Part shown: positions 52,526-64,000 of the stretch, one piece after another
Layout: each line of letters starts with the position of its first letter
Numbering within the stretch: the stretch's first letter is position 1
Assembly: GCA_027449605.1 (NCBI GenBank)
Contig: DAIDLH010000116.1
Location: 51,809-115,808, forward strand
Source: Candidatus Muproteobacteria bacterium
GTDB taxonomy: Bacteria > Pseudomonadota > Gammaproteobacteria > Acidiferrobacterales > Sulfurifustaceae
DNA: 64,000 nucleotides
Direction of reading: 5' to 3'
Program-made: the position numbers and the translations under genes
Notes under the pieces: model-generated
The model's input: the letters and a program-made list of their open reading frames with translations, nothing else
Told to the model about the DNA's origin: nothing
Databases searched by the model: none

Positions 52526-52939
52526 ATGATGAAAAACATGAATCACGAGGATCGCATCGCGTTCACGCGCGCGATCATTCATCTGCTCGACGGCTGGGGC
52601 GTGAGCGCAGCCGACCAGGTGGCCTTGCTCGCGCTGCCGGCGGGGACCCGTCCCGGCGCGATCCGCCAGTTCCGGCAGAGCACGCCGTTTCCGGAAGACG
52701 CCGGCGTGATGGAGCGCATCGAACATCTGATCGGGATCGCCGACGCCCTGCGAACGTCCTATCCGCACAACGCCCACATGGGTTCGATCTGGATGAACCG
52801 GGCCAATCACCGCTTCGACAACCGCACGCCGCTGGCGGCGATGCTCGAAGACGGCCTGGGCGGCATCGTTGCGGTGCGCACGCATCTCGACTGCGCCTAC
52901 GACTGGAATATCAGCGGTTCTTCCAGCCGGTCGAAATAA
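52526..52939 (+). CDS. MbcA/ParS/Xre-type antitoxin-like protein, no toxin partner
   Basis: 137 residues from ATG 52526. C-terminal toxin-binding (DUF2384) pattern NRANHRFDNRTPLAAMLEDGLGGIVAVRTHLD; N-terminal half helical with DQVALLALPAG. RES-domain toxins normally lie next to such genes; none is present. May be a solitary regulator. Confidence 0.75.
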   Translation: MMKNMNHEDRIAFTRAIIHLLDGWGVSAADQVALLALPAGTRPGAIRQFRQSTPFPEDAGVMERIEHLIGIADALRTSYPHNAHMGSIWMNRANHRFDNRTPLAAMLEDGLGGIVAVRTHLDCAYDWNISGSSSRSK

Positions 52940-52962
52940 GCGCGCGAGCCCGGAAACCAGCC

Positions 52963-53373
52963 GTGGAAGAATACAAGTGCGCCTTCAGCAATACGCTGGT
53001 GACCGATCAATTCGGTTGCGAGAAGGGCGAGCCGGTGACCCGTCGCGGCGGGCCGGACGTGGCCTGCACGTCGGATGAAGCCCATCGGCGCTGTGAAGTG
53101 CTGTTCCAGCGGATGAAGCAGACCGCGCTGCCGGCGTTCGGCGTCGAAGACGACCTGCTCAGCATGCCGCACAGCGTGCTGGTGAAAATCCAGTTCGGCG
53201 GCTTGCTCGGATTGCAGCGCCTGTTGGGCGAGACCGCGGCCGATCCGGACGCGGTGAAGAACATCCATCGTCTCGTCGATCAGGCAGTCAGAAAATACGG
53301 CGGGCTCGACGCCATTCCCTGCCCGGCGTTTGTCGAGGACATGACCTCGTACAAGCTCAAACGCCGGCGCTGA
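52963..53373 (+). CDS. Cysteine-rich protein, possible Fe-S binder
   Basis: 136 residues from GTG 52963; the track start 52141 runs through prfC. Cys at 6, 19, 35 and 44 (KCAFSN, FGCEKG, VACTSD, RRCEVL) and one in IPCPAFVED suggest metal or Fe-S binding; inference. No family recognised. 23 bp after the antitoxin-like gene, so possibly one transcript. Confidence 0.65.
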   Translation: MEEYKCAFSNTLVTDQFGCEKGEPVTRRGGPDVACTSDEAHRRCEVLFQRMKQTALPAFGVEDDLLSMPHSVLVKIQFGGLLGLQRLLGETAADPDAVKNIHRLVDQAVRKYGGLDAIPCPAFVEDMTSYKLKRRR

Positions 53374-53389
53374 CGGAATCGAAACGCTC

Positions 53390-54103
53390 TTACTTGCCTT
53401 CCTTGTCGTCCTTGGATTCGTTCTCGGCTTTCACTGACAGCAGCTCGATATCGAAAATCAGCACCTGGTTCGGGCCGATGGCGGCCCCGGCGCCGCGCGC
53501 GCCGTAGCCGAGATCGGACGGAATATACACCTGCCACTTGGCGCCTTCCTTCATCAGCGGCAGGGCTTCCTGCCAGCCCTTGATCACGCCTTGCACCGGG
53601 AACGTCGCCGGTTCGTTGCGCTTGTAGGAGCTGTCGAACTCGGTGCCGTCGATCAGGGCGCCGCGGTAATGCGCGATCACGGTGTCGGTGGATTTGGGCT
53701 GTTTGCCCTTGCCCTCGGTGACGACCTTGTATTGCAGCCCGCTGGGCAGCGACACCACGCCGTCTTTTTTCTTGTTGGCTTCGAGGAACGCCTGGCCGGC
53801 TTCCAGATTCTTCTTCGCCAGCGCTTCGGTCTTTTCCTGTTCCTTTTTCTGATAGGCCGCGACGGAAGCTTGCATTTGATCGGGCGTGAGTTTGGGCTTC
53901 GCGCCGGACAAGGCGCTTTGTATTCCCTGCGAGACGATCTTCGGGTCGATGTCGAGATTCTGGCGCTTCAGATTCTGGCCAAGCTGGAAACCCACGGTGT
54001 AGCTGAATTTCTGCTTGTCGGTCTTGAATTCCCCCGCGTCCTTGGCAAAGGCGCTGACCGAGAGAGAAACGGCGACGAGGCCGAGCAGGAAACCGGTTTT
54101 CAT
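53390..54103 (-). CDS. FKBP-type peptidyl-prolyl isomerase, periplasmic (FkpA/Mip-like)
   Basis: 237 residues. Signal peptide LGLVAVSLSVSAFA, N-terminal helical dimerisation domain (about 25-120: KFSYTVGFQLGQNLKRQNLDID), and FKBP domain (FDSSYKRNEPATFPV, IPSDLGYG) with a Lys/Glu tail. Periplasmic folding helper. Confidence 0.93.
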   Translation of the reverse strand: MKTGFLLGLVAVSLSVSAFAKDAGEFKTDKQKFSYTVGFQLGQNLKRQNLDIDPKIVSQGIQSALSGAKPKLTPDQMQASVAAYQKKEQEKTEALAKKNLEAGQAFLEANKKKDGVVSLPSGLQYKVVTEGKGKQPKSTDTVIAHYRGALIDGTEFDSSYKRNEPATFPVQGVIKGWQEALPLMKEGAKWQVYIPSDLGYGARGAGAAIGPNQVLIFDIELLSVKAENESKDDKEGK

Positions 54104-54390
54104 TGTTACTCCTTTATAGTCATTGAAAAATAAAATAATTGGCGACGATCCGGAATATCGCGGTTGTCGCGGCGGTTATGGTCGCATATCCCGGCGCGAC
54201 AACCAAATTAAGGCGAGATCACCGCGCCTGGCCGGCCGACATGTGGAGCTGAGGGAATTTTCCGTTCATTCACCGGCCTAAAACCGGCGGGTGCGGGTAT
54301 TCCCGGTAATCCGGCTCCGGCCGGTAAACCCTTTATCGTTTCGTGCGTTATTGATCCACAATCGAGATTATTCCGGAACAGGAGCATGTC

Positions 54391-54975
54391 ATGGCAGCAT
54401 TGGAAGGCAGGAAAAAGATCACGGCGATCGTCGTCGGTTCGGTGCTGGCGGCGGGCGCCGTGGGCGCCGCGGTGATCACCGGCGTGTTCCCGCGCGCAAC
54501 CCCGGTCGCCACGCCGCAGGAAACCACGGCGACGCCAGCGACTCCGTCCGCGCCGCCGCAGCCGGTACACAAACGTACCGCGGCGAAATCCCGTTCACCG
54601 GCCGGCCAGGTTTCGAGCGCGCAGGCCACACCGCCTCCGCCGTGCGGCAACTGCGGCACGGTCGAATCCGTCGAAAGTTTCACGGAAAAGGGACCGTCAT
54701 CGGGCGGCGGGGCGGTCGCCGGAGGGCTGCTCGGCGGCATTCTCGGGCATCAGATCGGCAAGGGCCGGGGCAAGGATCTCGCGACGGTGGCCGGCGCCGT
54801 CGGCGGCGCCATCGCCGGCAACGAGATCGAGAAGAATTCGAACAAGGCGGTGCGCTATCGTGTCGGCGTGCTCATGAACGACGGCACGCGCACGGTGCTG
54901 ACGCTGAACGCCGCGCCCGGCCTGGCGGCGGGCGACCGCGTCAGGATCGTCAACGGCGAGCTGGTGCGGGATTGA
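54391..54975 (+). CDS. Glycine-zipper 2TM-domain envelope protein
   Basis: 194 residues from ATG 54391 (AGGAG upstream). N-terminal membrane helix, Pro/Thr/Ala linker, CGNCGTVESV, then glycine zipper GGGAVAGGLLGGILGHQIGKG/GAVGGAIAGNEIEK and a small beta domain. Related in pattern to SlyB/17-kDa antigen proteins. The gap 54104-54390 holds no gene that I can see. Confidence 0.8.
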   Translation: MAALEGRKKITAIVVGSVLAAGAVGAAVITGVFPRATPVATPQETTATPATPSAPPQPVHKRTAAKSRSPAGQVSSAQATPPPPCGNCGTVESVESFTEKGPSSGGGAVAGGLLGGILGHQIGKGRGKDLATVAGAVGGAIAGNEIEKNSNKAVRYRVGVLMNDGTRTVLTLNAAPGLAAGDRVRIVNGELVRD

Positions 54976-55003
54976 TTTGAAGCGCGGATAATCGAACCGC
55001 GCG

Positions 55004-57826
<2,823 letters not shown>

Positions 57827-57880
57827 GGCCGCAGTGAAGGTTGAAAGCGGGCGGGATTCTAACGGCTTAGGCGCAATAAT

Positions 57881-59488
57881 TCACTTTTCGTTTTTTCCGC
57901 CGTCCTGCTCCAGCTCCTGGCGTATCAGTTGCTGCAGCCGGAGGATGGTTTTGGTGTCGAGCCCGGCGCCGCCGGTTTTGCGCATTTCCACGTTGAGCTT
58001 GGCCACGGCGCGGACCACGATGTCGCGCGCGCGGTCGGGCGCCGGCAAAGGCGGTTCCGTTGCGGCCGGCGACAACCCGCCGGCCAGCGTGCTGCCGGCG
58101 GGGGGAGCGACCACCTCGTTCAGCACCGGGATGTCATCGAGGCTGAAGGTTTCGGACGCTTTCGGTGGCGCCGGCGGTTCCGTGGCCGACGTCGTTTCGG
58201 ACGTTCCGGCGGCAGGGGGCGACGCAGTCTCGGGGACTGGAATCTTCGTCGCGCCAGGCGCTGCTTCAATCACCGTTTCCGGCACAGCGGGAGGCTCCGC
58301 GCTCGGCGCTGATCCCGGCGTCGCTTGGGGAGCAAGCGAAGCATCCTCGGCGATCGACAGCGGTTTTTCATCCGGTTTCGGCGCTTCGGCGTTCGCCGGT
58401 GACGCGGGAGGTTCACCGCCCGGCGGCTGGAATTCAACGGTCTCGAAATCGACCGACGGCATGTCGCGCAGTTTTTCCGCAGCCGGTTCCACGATCTTGA
58501 GTTCTGGTTTTTCCGGTTCCGGCGCCAGCGTCAGCTCCTCCATCGTCCGCGGCTCATTGCTGAGATCGGAAGGCGTTTCGTCAAAGCTCAGATCCGGAGC
58601 ATGCTCGATGATGATGAGCCCATCGGATTCCGCGGCGTCTGCTGACGGTGTTTCTTTCGCCGGCTCGGCGGGTTCGACGAAAGCGCTTTCGTCGAAGGTT
58701 TCTTCCACCTCGATGGTCGGCAGCGTTTCTTCGGCGGCCGTCTGAAGATTTTCCTCGGCGACGATGCCCGCTGTTTCGACGGCGCTTCGATCGGACTCCG
58801 GATTTTCCGGCGGCGTTTCCGGTTCCGCGGGCGGAGGCGGAGCTTCGGGTTTTCTTTCCGGCGCTTGTTCCCGGACCGGCGTTCTGGCTTCTATTGTCGG
58901 TGGTTCCACATCAAAGATAAGTTCCTGCTGCGTGCCCCGCGCAACAGATTCCTGGCTTGCCGGCTTCGATTCGGGAGGCGGGGGCGGGCTCTCGGGCTCG
59001 GCGAACATCTCGGCGGAAATTTCTCCCGGAAGTTCCGGCATGACCGGCTCGGCAGGTGGAGGCGCGACGATTTCCATCGACTCCTCGAAAGTCAGTTCTT
59101 CGTCCAGCGGCGCGAGTTCGTCCGCGAGTTCCTCGAGCGTTTCCGGGATCGCCGTGTCGGACAGCGACGACGTGCCCGGCGTCGGCTCGTCGCCGACGTT
59201 GAGTTCGTTGTTGACCAGGTCCTTGAGCGAGCGCATGACGGCGTCGAAATTGACCGGGCCGGCGGCGGGATTTACCGCTGCAAAATCCTCCCGCACGGGC
59301 GCGGCCGGCTCGGGCGCCGGTTCTTCGCGAACGGCTTCCAGCGCGGCCGTGGATTTTCCCCCCGGCTCCGCGGGGCGGTTCTGGTCCAGCAGATCGTTGC
59401 GGATCAGGTCCTGAAGCGACTTCAGCACCTCTTCGAGCGTGTGCTTTTCCGAGGGCTTGTGCTTGTATTTCGGGTCGTGGATGGTCAT
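57881..59488 (-). CDS. Long Pro/Glu-rich protein with repeated SL-DLI-NEL motif
   Basis: 535 residues between holC and valS. Mostly low-complexity Pro, Glu and Ala. Short ordered helices recur: LEEVLKSLQDLIRNDLL near 18, FDAVMRSLKDLVNNEL near 78, and LRLQQLIRQELEQ at the C-terminus. No signal or membrane helix. It looks like a disordered scaffold with binding helices, in style like polar organising proteins such as PopZ, but there is no clear homology. 4 bp after holC on the same strand. Confidence 0.7.
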   Translation of the reverse strand: MTIHDPKYKHKPSEKHTLEEVLKSLQDLIRNDLLDQNRPAEPGGKSTAALEAVREEPAPEPAAPVREDFAAVNPAAGPVNFDAVMRSLKDLVNNELNVGDEPTPGTSSLSDTAIPETLEELADELAPLDEELTFEESMEIVAPPPAEPVMPELPGEISAEMFAEPESPPPPPESKPASQESVARGTQQELIFDVEPPTIEARTPVREQAPERKPEAPPPPAEPETPPENPESDRSAVETAGIVAEENLQTAAEETLPTIEVEETFDESAFVEPAEPAKETPSADAAESDGLIIIEHAPDLSFDETPSDLSNEPRTMEELTLAPEPEKPELKIVEPAAEKLRDMPSVDFETVEFQPPGGEPPASPANAEAPKPDEKPLSIAEDASLAPQATPGSAPSAEPPAVPETVIEAAPGATKIPVPETASPPAAGTSETTSATEPPAPPKASETFSLDDIPVLNEVVAPPAGSTLAGGLSPAATEPPLPAPDRARDIVVRAVAKLNVEMRKTGGAGLDTKTILRLQQLIRQELEQDGGKNEK

Positions 59489-59491
59489 GGC

Positions 59492-59938
59492 TCAGGCACC
59501 GGTCGGGTCGAGCGTGAGGTTGTGCGTCTGCAGCGTGTAACCGCGGTCGCGATAGAAGCGGAAACGGTCGCGCGCGAGCGTTTTCTCGCCGTCGCTGCCG
59601 TCGACGATTTCGGCCACGCGCTGGAAGCGGCTGAAGAATTCCGGCACCTGCGGTGTCAGCTGGATCAACACGTCCTCGCAGGCGGGCGGCGGTTCCTCGC
59701 AACCGATGAGCACCGGCATCTCGGCGTCCGCCGGCCGCGCGCCGAGCCCGTGCGGAATGAAACTGCCGGCGCTGAATATCCACAGCAGCCGGTCGATCTG
59801 CTGCGCGTGCTCGTGATCGTGGGTCAGGATGTAGACGCGATGATTGAGGCGGAAGGCCTTGTGGGTCAGTTTGCAGACAGCGGCGTCTCTGCCGCCTTCG
59901 GTGGCGTGGTCGAGGAGATAGAAGTCGACGCGCGTCAT
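59492..59938 (-). CDS. holC: DNA polymerase III chi subunit
   Basis: 148 residues from ATG 59938 ([12 protein letters not shown]), overlapping pepA by 4 bp. Markers are [20 protein letters not shown] and a C-terminal tail. Links the clamp loader to SSB. Confidence 0.92.
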   Translation of the reverse strand: MTRVDFYLLDHATEGGRDAAVCKLTHKAFRLNHRVYILTHDHEHAQQIDRLLWIFSAGSFIPHGLGARPADAEMPVLIGCEEPPPACEDVLIQLTPQVPEFFSRFQRVAEIVDGSDGEKTLARDRFRFYRDRGYTLQTHNLTLDPTGA

Positions 59939-61446
59939 GCCGCCGCTTCCGCGCCGTCCTTGCGGGCGCGGTTGATGAGATACTGCACCAGCAGCGGCAC
60001 CGGCCGGCCGGTCGCGCCTTTTTCCTTGCCGGTTTTCCAGGCGGTGCCGGCGATGTCGAGGTGCGCCCATTTGAAGTTCTTCGCGTAGCGCGACAGAAAG
60101 CACGCCCCGGTGATGGTGCCGGCCTCGCGTCCGCCGATGTTGGCCATGTCGGCGAAATTGCTGTCGAGCTGTTTCTGGTATTCGTCCCACAGCGGCAGTT
60201 GCCAGGCGCGGTCGTAGGTGTACTTGCCGGCGCCGATAATGTCGCGCGCCAGTTGATCGTTGTTGGCCAGCAATCCGCTGGCGTGCGCGCCGAGCGCGAT
60301 CACGCACGCGCCGGTGAGCGTGGCGATGTCGATCACCACCGCCGGCTTGTAGCGCTCGGCGTAGGTGAGCGCGTCGGACAGGATCAGCCGGCCCTCGGCG
60401 TCGGTGTTCAGCACTTCCACCGTCTGGCCGGACATGCTGGTGACGATGTCGCCGGGTTTGTTGGCGTCGCCGTCGGGCAGGTTTTCCGAGCTGGGGATGA
60501 TGCCGACGATGTTGAGCGGCAGTTTCAGTTCCGCCGCGGCCTTGATCGCGCCGAGCACCGAGGCGCCGCCGCACATGTCGTATTTCATTTCGTCCATGTT
60601 GGCCGCGGGCTTGATCGAAATGCCGCCGGCGTCGAAGGTCAGGCCCTTGCCGACCAGCGCCACCGGCGGTTCGCCTTCCTTGTCGCCCTGGTATTCGAGC
60701 ACGATCAGCTTCGGCGGCTGGCGGCTGCCGCGCGCCACCGACAGCAGCGCGCCCATGCCGAGTTTCTGCATGTCGTCTTTTTCCAGCACCGTGGTCTTGA
60801 GCCCGTATTGCTTGCCGAGATCGATCGCCTGTTCGGCGAGGTAGGATGGCGTGCAGAGGTTGCCGGGCAGGTTGCCGAGATCGCGCGCGAGCCGCATGCC
60901 TTCCGCGACCGCCCGGCCCTCGCGGATCGCCAGTTCGCCGGGCCCGAGATCGCTGCGCTTGGGCACGGCGAGAATCACGCGCTTGAGCGCGCGGCGGTTG
61001 TTGTTCGGCTTGCTCTTGAGCTGATCGAAACGGTACAACGCGGCTTCCGTGACTTCCACCGCCTGGCGCACCTTCCAGGTGATGTCGCGGCCCTTGACGT
61101 CGAGCTCGGTGAGGTAGGAGGTCACCTCGGTGGCGCCGGTGTCCTTGAGCGCCGAGACGGATCTGGCGATGACGTCGCGGTAACGGCTTTCGTTGAATTC
61201 CTTTTCCTTGCCGCAGCCGACCAGCAGCACGCGTTCGCTGGGGAGATTCGAAACGTTGTGCAGCAGCAGGGTCTGTCCGGATTTGCCTTCGAGATCGCCG
61301 CGGCGAAGGATGGCGCCGATGGCGCCGCCGGAGACCTCGTCTATCTGACGGGCCACGGCGGAGAGCTTGCGCGATTCGAACACGCCGGCCACGATGCAAC
61401 CGCTGCGCTGTTTTTCGGGTGTGCCGCTTTTGACAATGAATTCCAT
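59935..61446 (-). CDS. pepA: Leucyl aminopeptidase (cytosol aminopeptidase)
   Basis: 503 residues, M17 family. Signature [14 protein letters not shown], metal ligands in [16 protein letters not shown], and MSGQTVE. In E. coli PepA also binds DNA. First gene of pepA-holC-orf-valS; a 215-bp gap separates it from divergent lptF. Confidence 0.96.
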   Translation of the reverse strand: MEFIVKSGTPEKQRSGCIVAGVFESRKLSAVARQIDEVSGGAIGAILRRGDLEGKSGQTLLLHNVSNLPSERVLLVGCGKEKEFNESRYRDVIARSVSALKDTGATEVTSYLTELDVKGRDITWKVRQAVEVTEAALYRFDQLKSKPNNNRRALKRVILAVPKRSDLGPGELAIREGRAVAEGMRLARDLGNLPGNLCTPSYLAEQAIDLGKQYGLKTTVLEKDDMQKLGMGALLSVARGSRQPPKLIVLEYQGDKEGEPPVALVGKGLTFDAGGISIKPAANMDEMKYDMCGGASVLGAIKAAAELKLPLNIVGIIPSSENLPDGDANKPGDIVTSMSGQTVEVLNTDAEGRLILSDALTYAERYKPAVVIDIATLTGACVIALGAHASGLLANNDQLARDIIGAGKYTYDRAWQLPLWDEYQKQLDSNFADMANIGGREAGTITGACFLSRYAKNFKWAHLDIAGTAWKTGKEKGATGRPVPLLVQYLINRARKDGAEAAA

Positions 61447-61661
61447 GCCGATCCCCTGAATTTATTTCCCGCGACCCAGGCGGGAGATGTGATATATTTT
61501 TGTCGACTTCGGGTTACGGTTCCGTTTAGCAATCAAGTCTTTAGGGATGACTGTACGGAAAAAAATGGCGTTTTCGATTGTCTGCCCTCCAGTCAGCTCG
61601 TTCGGCGACATTTTCCAATGTTTGCGCGTCCCTTGTCAAAACATGCCGCGACGGCCAGGCC

Positions 61662-62759
61662 ATGATCATTGACCGCGCTTTCTATCGGGAAGCCGGCACG
61701 ACCACCCTGGCGATCGGCCTGGTGCTGCTCGTGGTCATGGTGCTGATGGGCATGACCTTGCTGCTCGGGCGCGCGGTGCGCGGCGATCAGTCCGAGACGG
61801 TGGTGTTCATCCTGCTCGGTTTTCAGACGCTCGCGAGGCTCGACGTGCTGCTGCCGCTCGCGTTTTACCTGGGCGTCCTCCTGACGCTGTCGCGCTGGTA
61901 CCGCGACAGCGAGATGACGGTGCTCGCCGCCTGCGGAGTGGGGTTGATGCATTTCATGCGGCCGGTAATGGCGCTGGGATCGGTTTTCGGCCTGTTGGCG
62001 CTGGTCGGCGCGTTTTATTTCACGCCGCTCGCGACCCGGCAGATCGAGCACGTCAAGCTGGAAAGCATTCACCGCTCCGAGCCCGGATCGATATCGCCCG
62101 GCGTGTTCACCGAAGCGCAGGGAACGGGGCGGATCGTCTACGCCGAGAAGATCGAGGCGAACGGCGAACTGCGCGGGATTTTCGTCAGCAGCCTGGAAGC
62201 GGGCAGGCAGGGCGTGCTGGTCGCGAAATCCGGCCGGCCCTATACCGATCCGAAGACCGGCGACAAATTCATCGCCCTGTACGACGGAACCCTCTACGAC
62301 GGCGAGCCCGGCGAGGCCGGATATCGCATTATCGAGTACAGCGTATACAACCTGCGCATCGAGCCGCAGAAGCTCGGCGAGGCGCCGGTGCCGACGGCGG
62401 GCATGCCGACCCTGACGCTGCTCACGCAGCTCGGCGACCGCGATGTCAACGCCGAATTTCACTGGCGCCTCGGCAAGGGGATCGCCCTGTTCGTGCTCGC
62501 GCTGTACGCGGTGGTGCTGGCCTATACCGACGCGCGCCGCGGGCGCATGTCCAACCTGTTCGTCGCGATCGTGATCTATTTCGTCTATTCCAACCTGCTC
62601 GGCATCGGCGAGACCATGTTGCAGAAGGGGCAGACGCCGCCGGCGGCGGGACTGTGGTGGGTGCACGGCGGCATGGCGCTGGTGGCGTTTTATTTCTTGC
62701 GCCAGCGCGCGCACGACCGGCCGCTGATTGCTCTGCCCGCCGGACTGGGGCGCGCCTGA
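61662..62759 (+). CDS. lptF: LPS export permease LptF
   Basis: 365 residues from ATG 61662 (MIIDRAFYREAGTTTLAIG); the track start 61578 adds 28 unsupported residues. YjgP/YjgQ fold: three N-terminal and three C-terminal membrane helices around a periplasmic beta-jellyroll (VFTEAQGTGRIVYAEKIE). Works with LptG and LptB. TGATG overlap with lptG. Confidence 0.94.
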   Translation: MIIDRAFYREAGTTTLAIGLVLLVVMVLMGMTLLLGRAVRGDQSETVVFILLGFQTLARLDVLLPLAFYLGVLLTLSRWYRDSEMTVLAACGVGLMHFMRPVMALGSVFGLLALVGAFYFTPLATRQIEHVKLESIHRSEPGSISPGVFTEAQGTGRIVYAEKIEANGELRGIFVSSLEAGRQGVLVAKSGRPYTDPKTGDKFIALYDGTLYDGEPGEAGYRIIEYSVYNLRIEPQKLGEAPVPTAGMPTLTLLTQLGDRDVNAEFHWRLGKGIALFVLALYAVVLAYTDARRGRMSNLFVAIVIYFVYSNLLGIGETMLQKGQTPPAAGLWWVHGGMALVAFYFLRQRAHDRPLIALPAGLGRA

Positions 62760-63835
62760 TGCTGTCGCTGCTCGACCGCCTGATCGCGCGCCACGTGCTC
62801 TACGGCACGCTGCTGGTGCTCAACGTGCTCGTGGCGCTGGCGGTGTTCTTCGTCCTGATCGACGCGCTCAAGGATTACGGCAAGGCCGGTTTCGGGATGT
62901 ATGCGCTGATCAAGTACGTGATCCTGAAACAGCCGCAGCAGGTCTACGACCTGTCGCCGATCGCGGCGCTCATCGGCGCGATGATGGGCCTGTCCACGCT
63001 GGCGCTCAATTCGGAACTGACCGCGATGCGCGCCGCCGGCGTGTCGGTGGCGCGCATCGTCATCGCCACGATGAAGATCGGCTTCCTGTTCGCCGTGGCG
63101 ATACTGCTCGTGGGCGAATACGTCGTGCCGGTTTCCGAGAACCTGGCGCAGACCGGCCGCGCCAAGGCGCTGTCGCAGGCGTTGCAGCAGAAAAGCAGCG
63201 GCATCTGGCTGCGCAGCGGCGCGTCGTTCGTGAACATCGGCGAGGTGCTGCCCGATCTCAGCCTGCTGCAGATGAATATTTACGACTTCGACGCCCAGTC
63301 GCGTCTGCGCATACAGACCTCGGCGCGCCGCGCCACGCACGACGGCGACAAATGGCGGCTCGAGGACGTGCGCGAGAGCATCATCGTCGGCAAGGAGTCG
63401 GTGCAAACGCGCAACGTATCGAATGAGGAATGGCGCTCGGAACTCACGCCGCAGGTGGTTTCCGTGTTCGCGGTGCAGCCGGACAGCCTGTCGATCCAGC
63501 AATTGCACTACTACATCGGGCATCTGCAACAGAACAACCAGGACACGCGCAGTTTCCGGTTGGTGTTCTGGCAGAAAATCTTCATGCCATTCGCCACCCT
63601 GGTCATGATGCTGTTGGCGACGCCGTTCGTGTTCCGCCAGATCCGCAGCGGCGGCATGAGCAGCCGCGTGTTCATCGGCATCATGCTCGGGCTCGTGTTC
63701 ATCATCTTCGACCAGAGCCTCGGCTACTTCGGCGTGCTATACGCGCTGCCTCCGGCGGCCGGCGCGCTGCTGCCGATCGGGATGTTCTTCACGCTGGCGA
63801 TGATCCTGTTGTACCGCGTGTCGCGGGGGCTGTAA
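62759..63835 (+). CDS. lptG: LPS export permease LptG
   Basis: 358 residues from ATG 62759. Same fold as LptF: DRLIARHVLYGTLLVLNVLVAL, LIGAMMGLSTLALNSELTAMRAAGVS (coupling helix to LptB), and C-terminal GALLPIGMFFTLAMILLYR. Confidence 0.95.
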   Translation: MLSLLDRLIARHVLYGTLLVLNVLVALAVFFVLIDALKDYGKAGFGMYALIKYVILKQPQQVYDLSPIAALIGAMMGLSTLALNSELTAMRAAGVSVARIVIATMKIGFLFAVAILLVGEYVVPVSENLAQTGRAKALSQALQQKSSGIWLRSGASFVNIGEVLPDLSLLQMNIYDFDAQSRLRIQTSARRATHDGDKWRLEDVRESIIVGKESVQTRNVSNEEWRSELTPQVVSVFAVQPDSLSIQQLHYYIGHLQQNNQDTRSFRLVFWQKIFMPFATLVMMLLATPFVFRQIRSGGMSSRVFIGIMLGLVFIIFDQSLGYFGVLYALPPAAGALLPIGMFFTLAMILLYRVSRGL

Positions 63836-63914
63836 AAACCGGGGTCAGATCACAGTTTTCGCTATTGATAGATGCATAAATAATGTCCTATCTTAGGCGC
63901 AAAGAAAGAGAACA
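63836..63914. repeat. GGGGTCAGATCACA repeat after lptG
   Basis: AACCGGGGTCAGATCACAG (63838-63856) is a sequence I associate with widespread repeats near small transposases. The remainder up to 63914 is an AT-rich leader. Confidence 0.45.
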
Positions 63915-64000
63915 ATGCTGAAGAAAGGCGCGCAACAGGGGCTGATTGCCGGCCATATCGCGGGTTACCCGCTGGGTCTGCCTGAGCAGCTCGGGAAGTT
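63915..64000 (+). CDS. Truncated ORF at the window end
   Basis: ATG 63915 with AAAGAG upstream opens 28 codons (MLKKGAQQGLIAGHIAGYPL...) with no stop before the edge. It could be the start of a real gene; nothing recognisable. Confidence 0.3.
   Translation, partial: MLKKGAQQGLIAGHIAGYPLGLPEQLGK

Noticed and set aside
63838-64000. REP-associated transposase at the window end
   Set aside because: The upstream repeat hints at it, but the visible 28 codons do not match the usual N-terminus of that family.

Overview
The window is about 64 kb of roughly 60% G+C DNA packed with housekeeping genes, with one AT-richer accessory patch. The gene orders point to a gammaproteobacterium. They include prfA-hemA, lolB-ispE-tRNA-Gln-prs-rplY-pth, truA-trpF-trpB-trpA-accD-folC-dedD-cvpA-purF-metZ, ilvI-ilvH-ilvC-psd-pssA-leuA, pepA-holC-valS and lptF-lptG. 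A DsrC/TusE-family gene, lutABC and many small palindromic repeats would fit an environmental, possibly sulfur-oxidising lineage (Chromatiales or Acidiferrobacterales-like). That placement is inference; no 16S gene is present.

Layout. 1-3.6 kb (minus strand): the 5' part of prfA, then hemA and a CstA-family transporter. 3.8-9.6 kb: TPR lipoprotein, lolB, ispE, tRNA-Gln(TTG), prs, rplY, pth. 9.65-10.2 kb: two inverted copies of a ~250 bp repeat. 10.3-12.4 kb: small genes, including a secreted protein with a C-x6-C repeat and a DsrC-like protein without the terminal cysteine. 12.5-21.3 kb: truA, tryptophan genes, accD, folC, dedD, cvpA, purF. 21.3-24.1 kb: AT-richer island between purF and metZ, holding a eukaryote-like C2H2 zinc-finger protein, a DUF1488 protein, a small membrane protein, and brnTA flanked by two near-identical promoter-RNA-terminator units of about 93 nt. 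24.1-30.3 kb: metZ, then lutABC with a glycerate kinase and a lipoprotein. 30.5-34.7 kb: lpxH-ppiB diverging from gltX-cysS.

34.7-41.8 kb is the branched-chain amino acid and phospholipid block. The DNA ahead of ilvI holds a possible leader peptide, an intrinsic terminator and two long perfect or near-perfect inverted repeats, one enclosing the ilvI start codon. The DNA ahead of leuA encodes a short peptide ending in three Leu codons. Both suggest amino-acid feedback on expression. 41.8-50.7 kb holds many less-characterised genes: a beta-propeller protein, family-4 UDG and rimI, an M48 lipoprotein, a Nudix hydrolase, a PDC-sensor protein divergent from a cyclic-nucleotide-binding-domain protein with a sigma-54-type promoter, a Sel1 protein, a frameshifted thioredoxin-TPR gene and a cold-shock gene. 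50.8-64 kb: prfC, an orphan MbcA/ParS-like antitoxin, a Cys-rich protein, an FKBP, a glycine-zipper protein, valS, a Pro/Glu-rich protein, holC, pepA, lptF and lptG. The window ends in a truncated ORF.

At least eight families of small palindromic repeats occupy most gaps. In two places they have been drawn into coding sequence: the signal peptide of the lipoprotein at 29548 and the C-terminus of LpxH.
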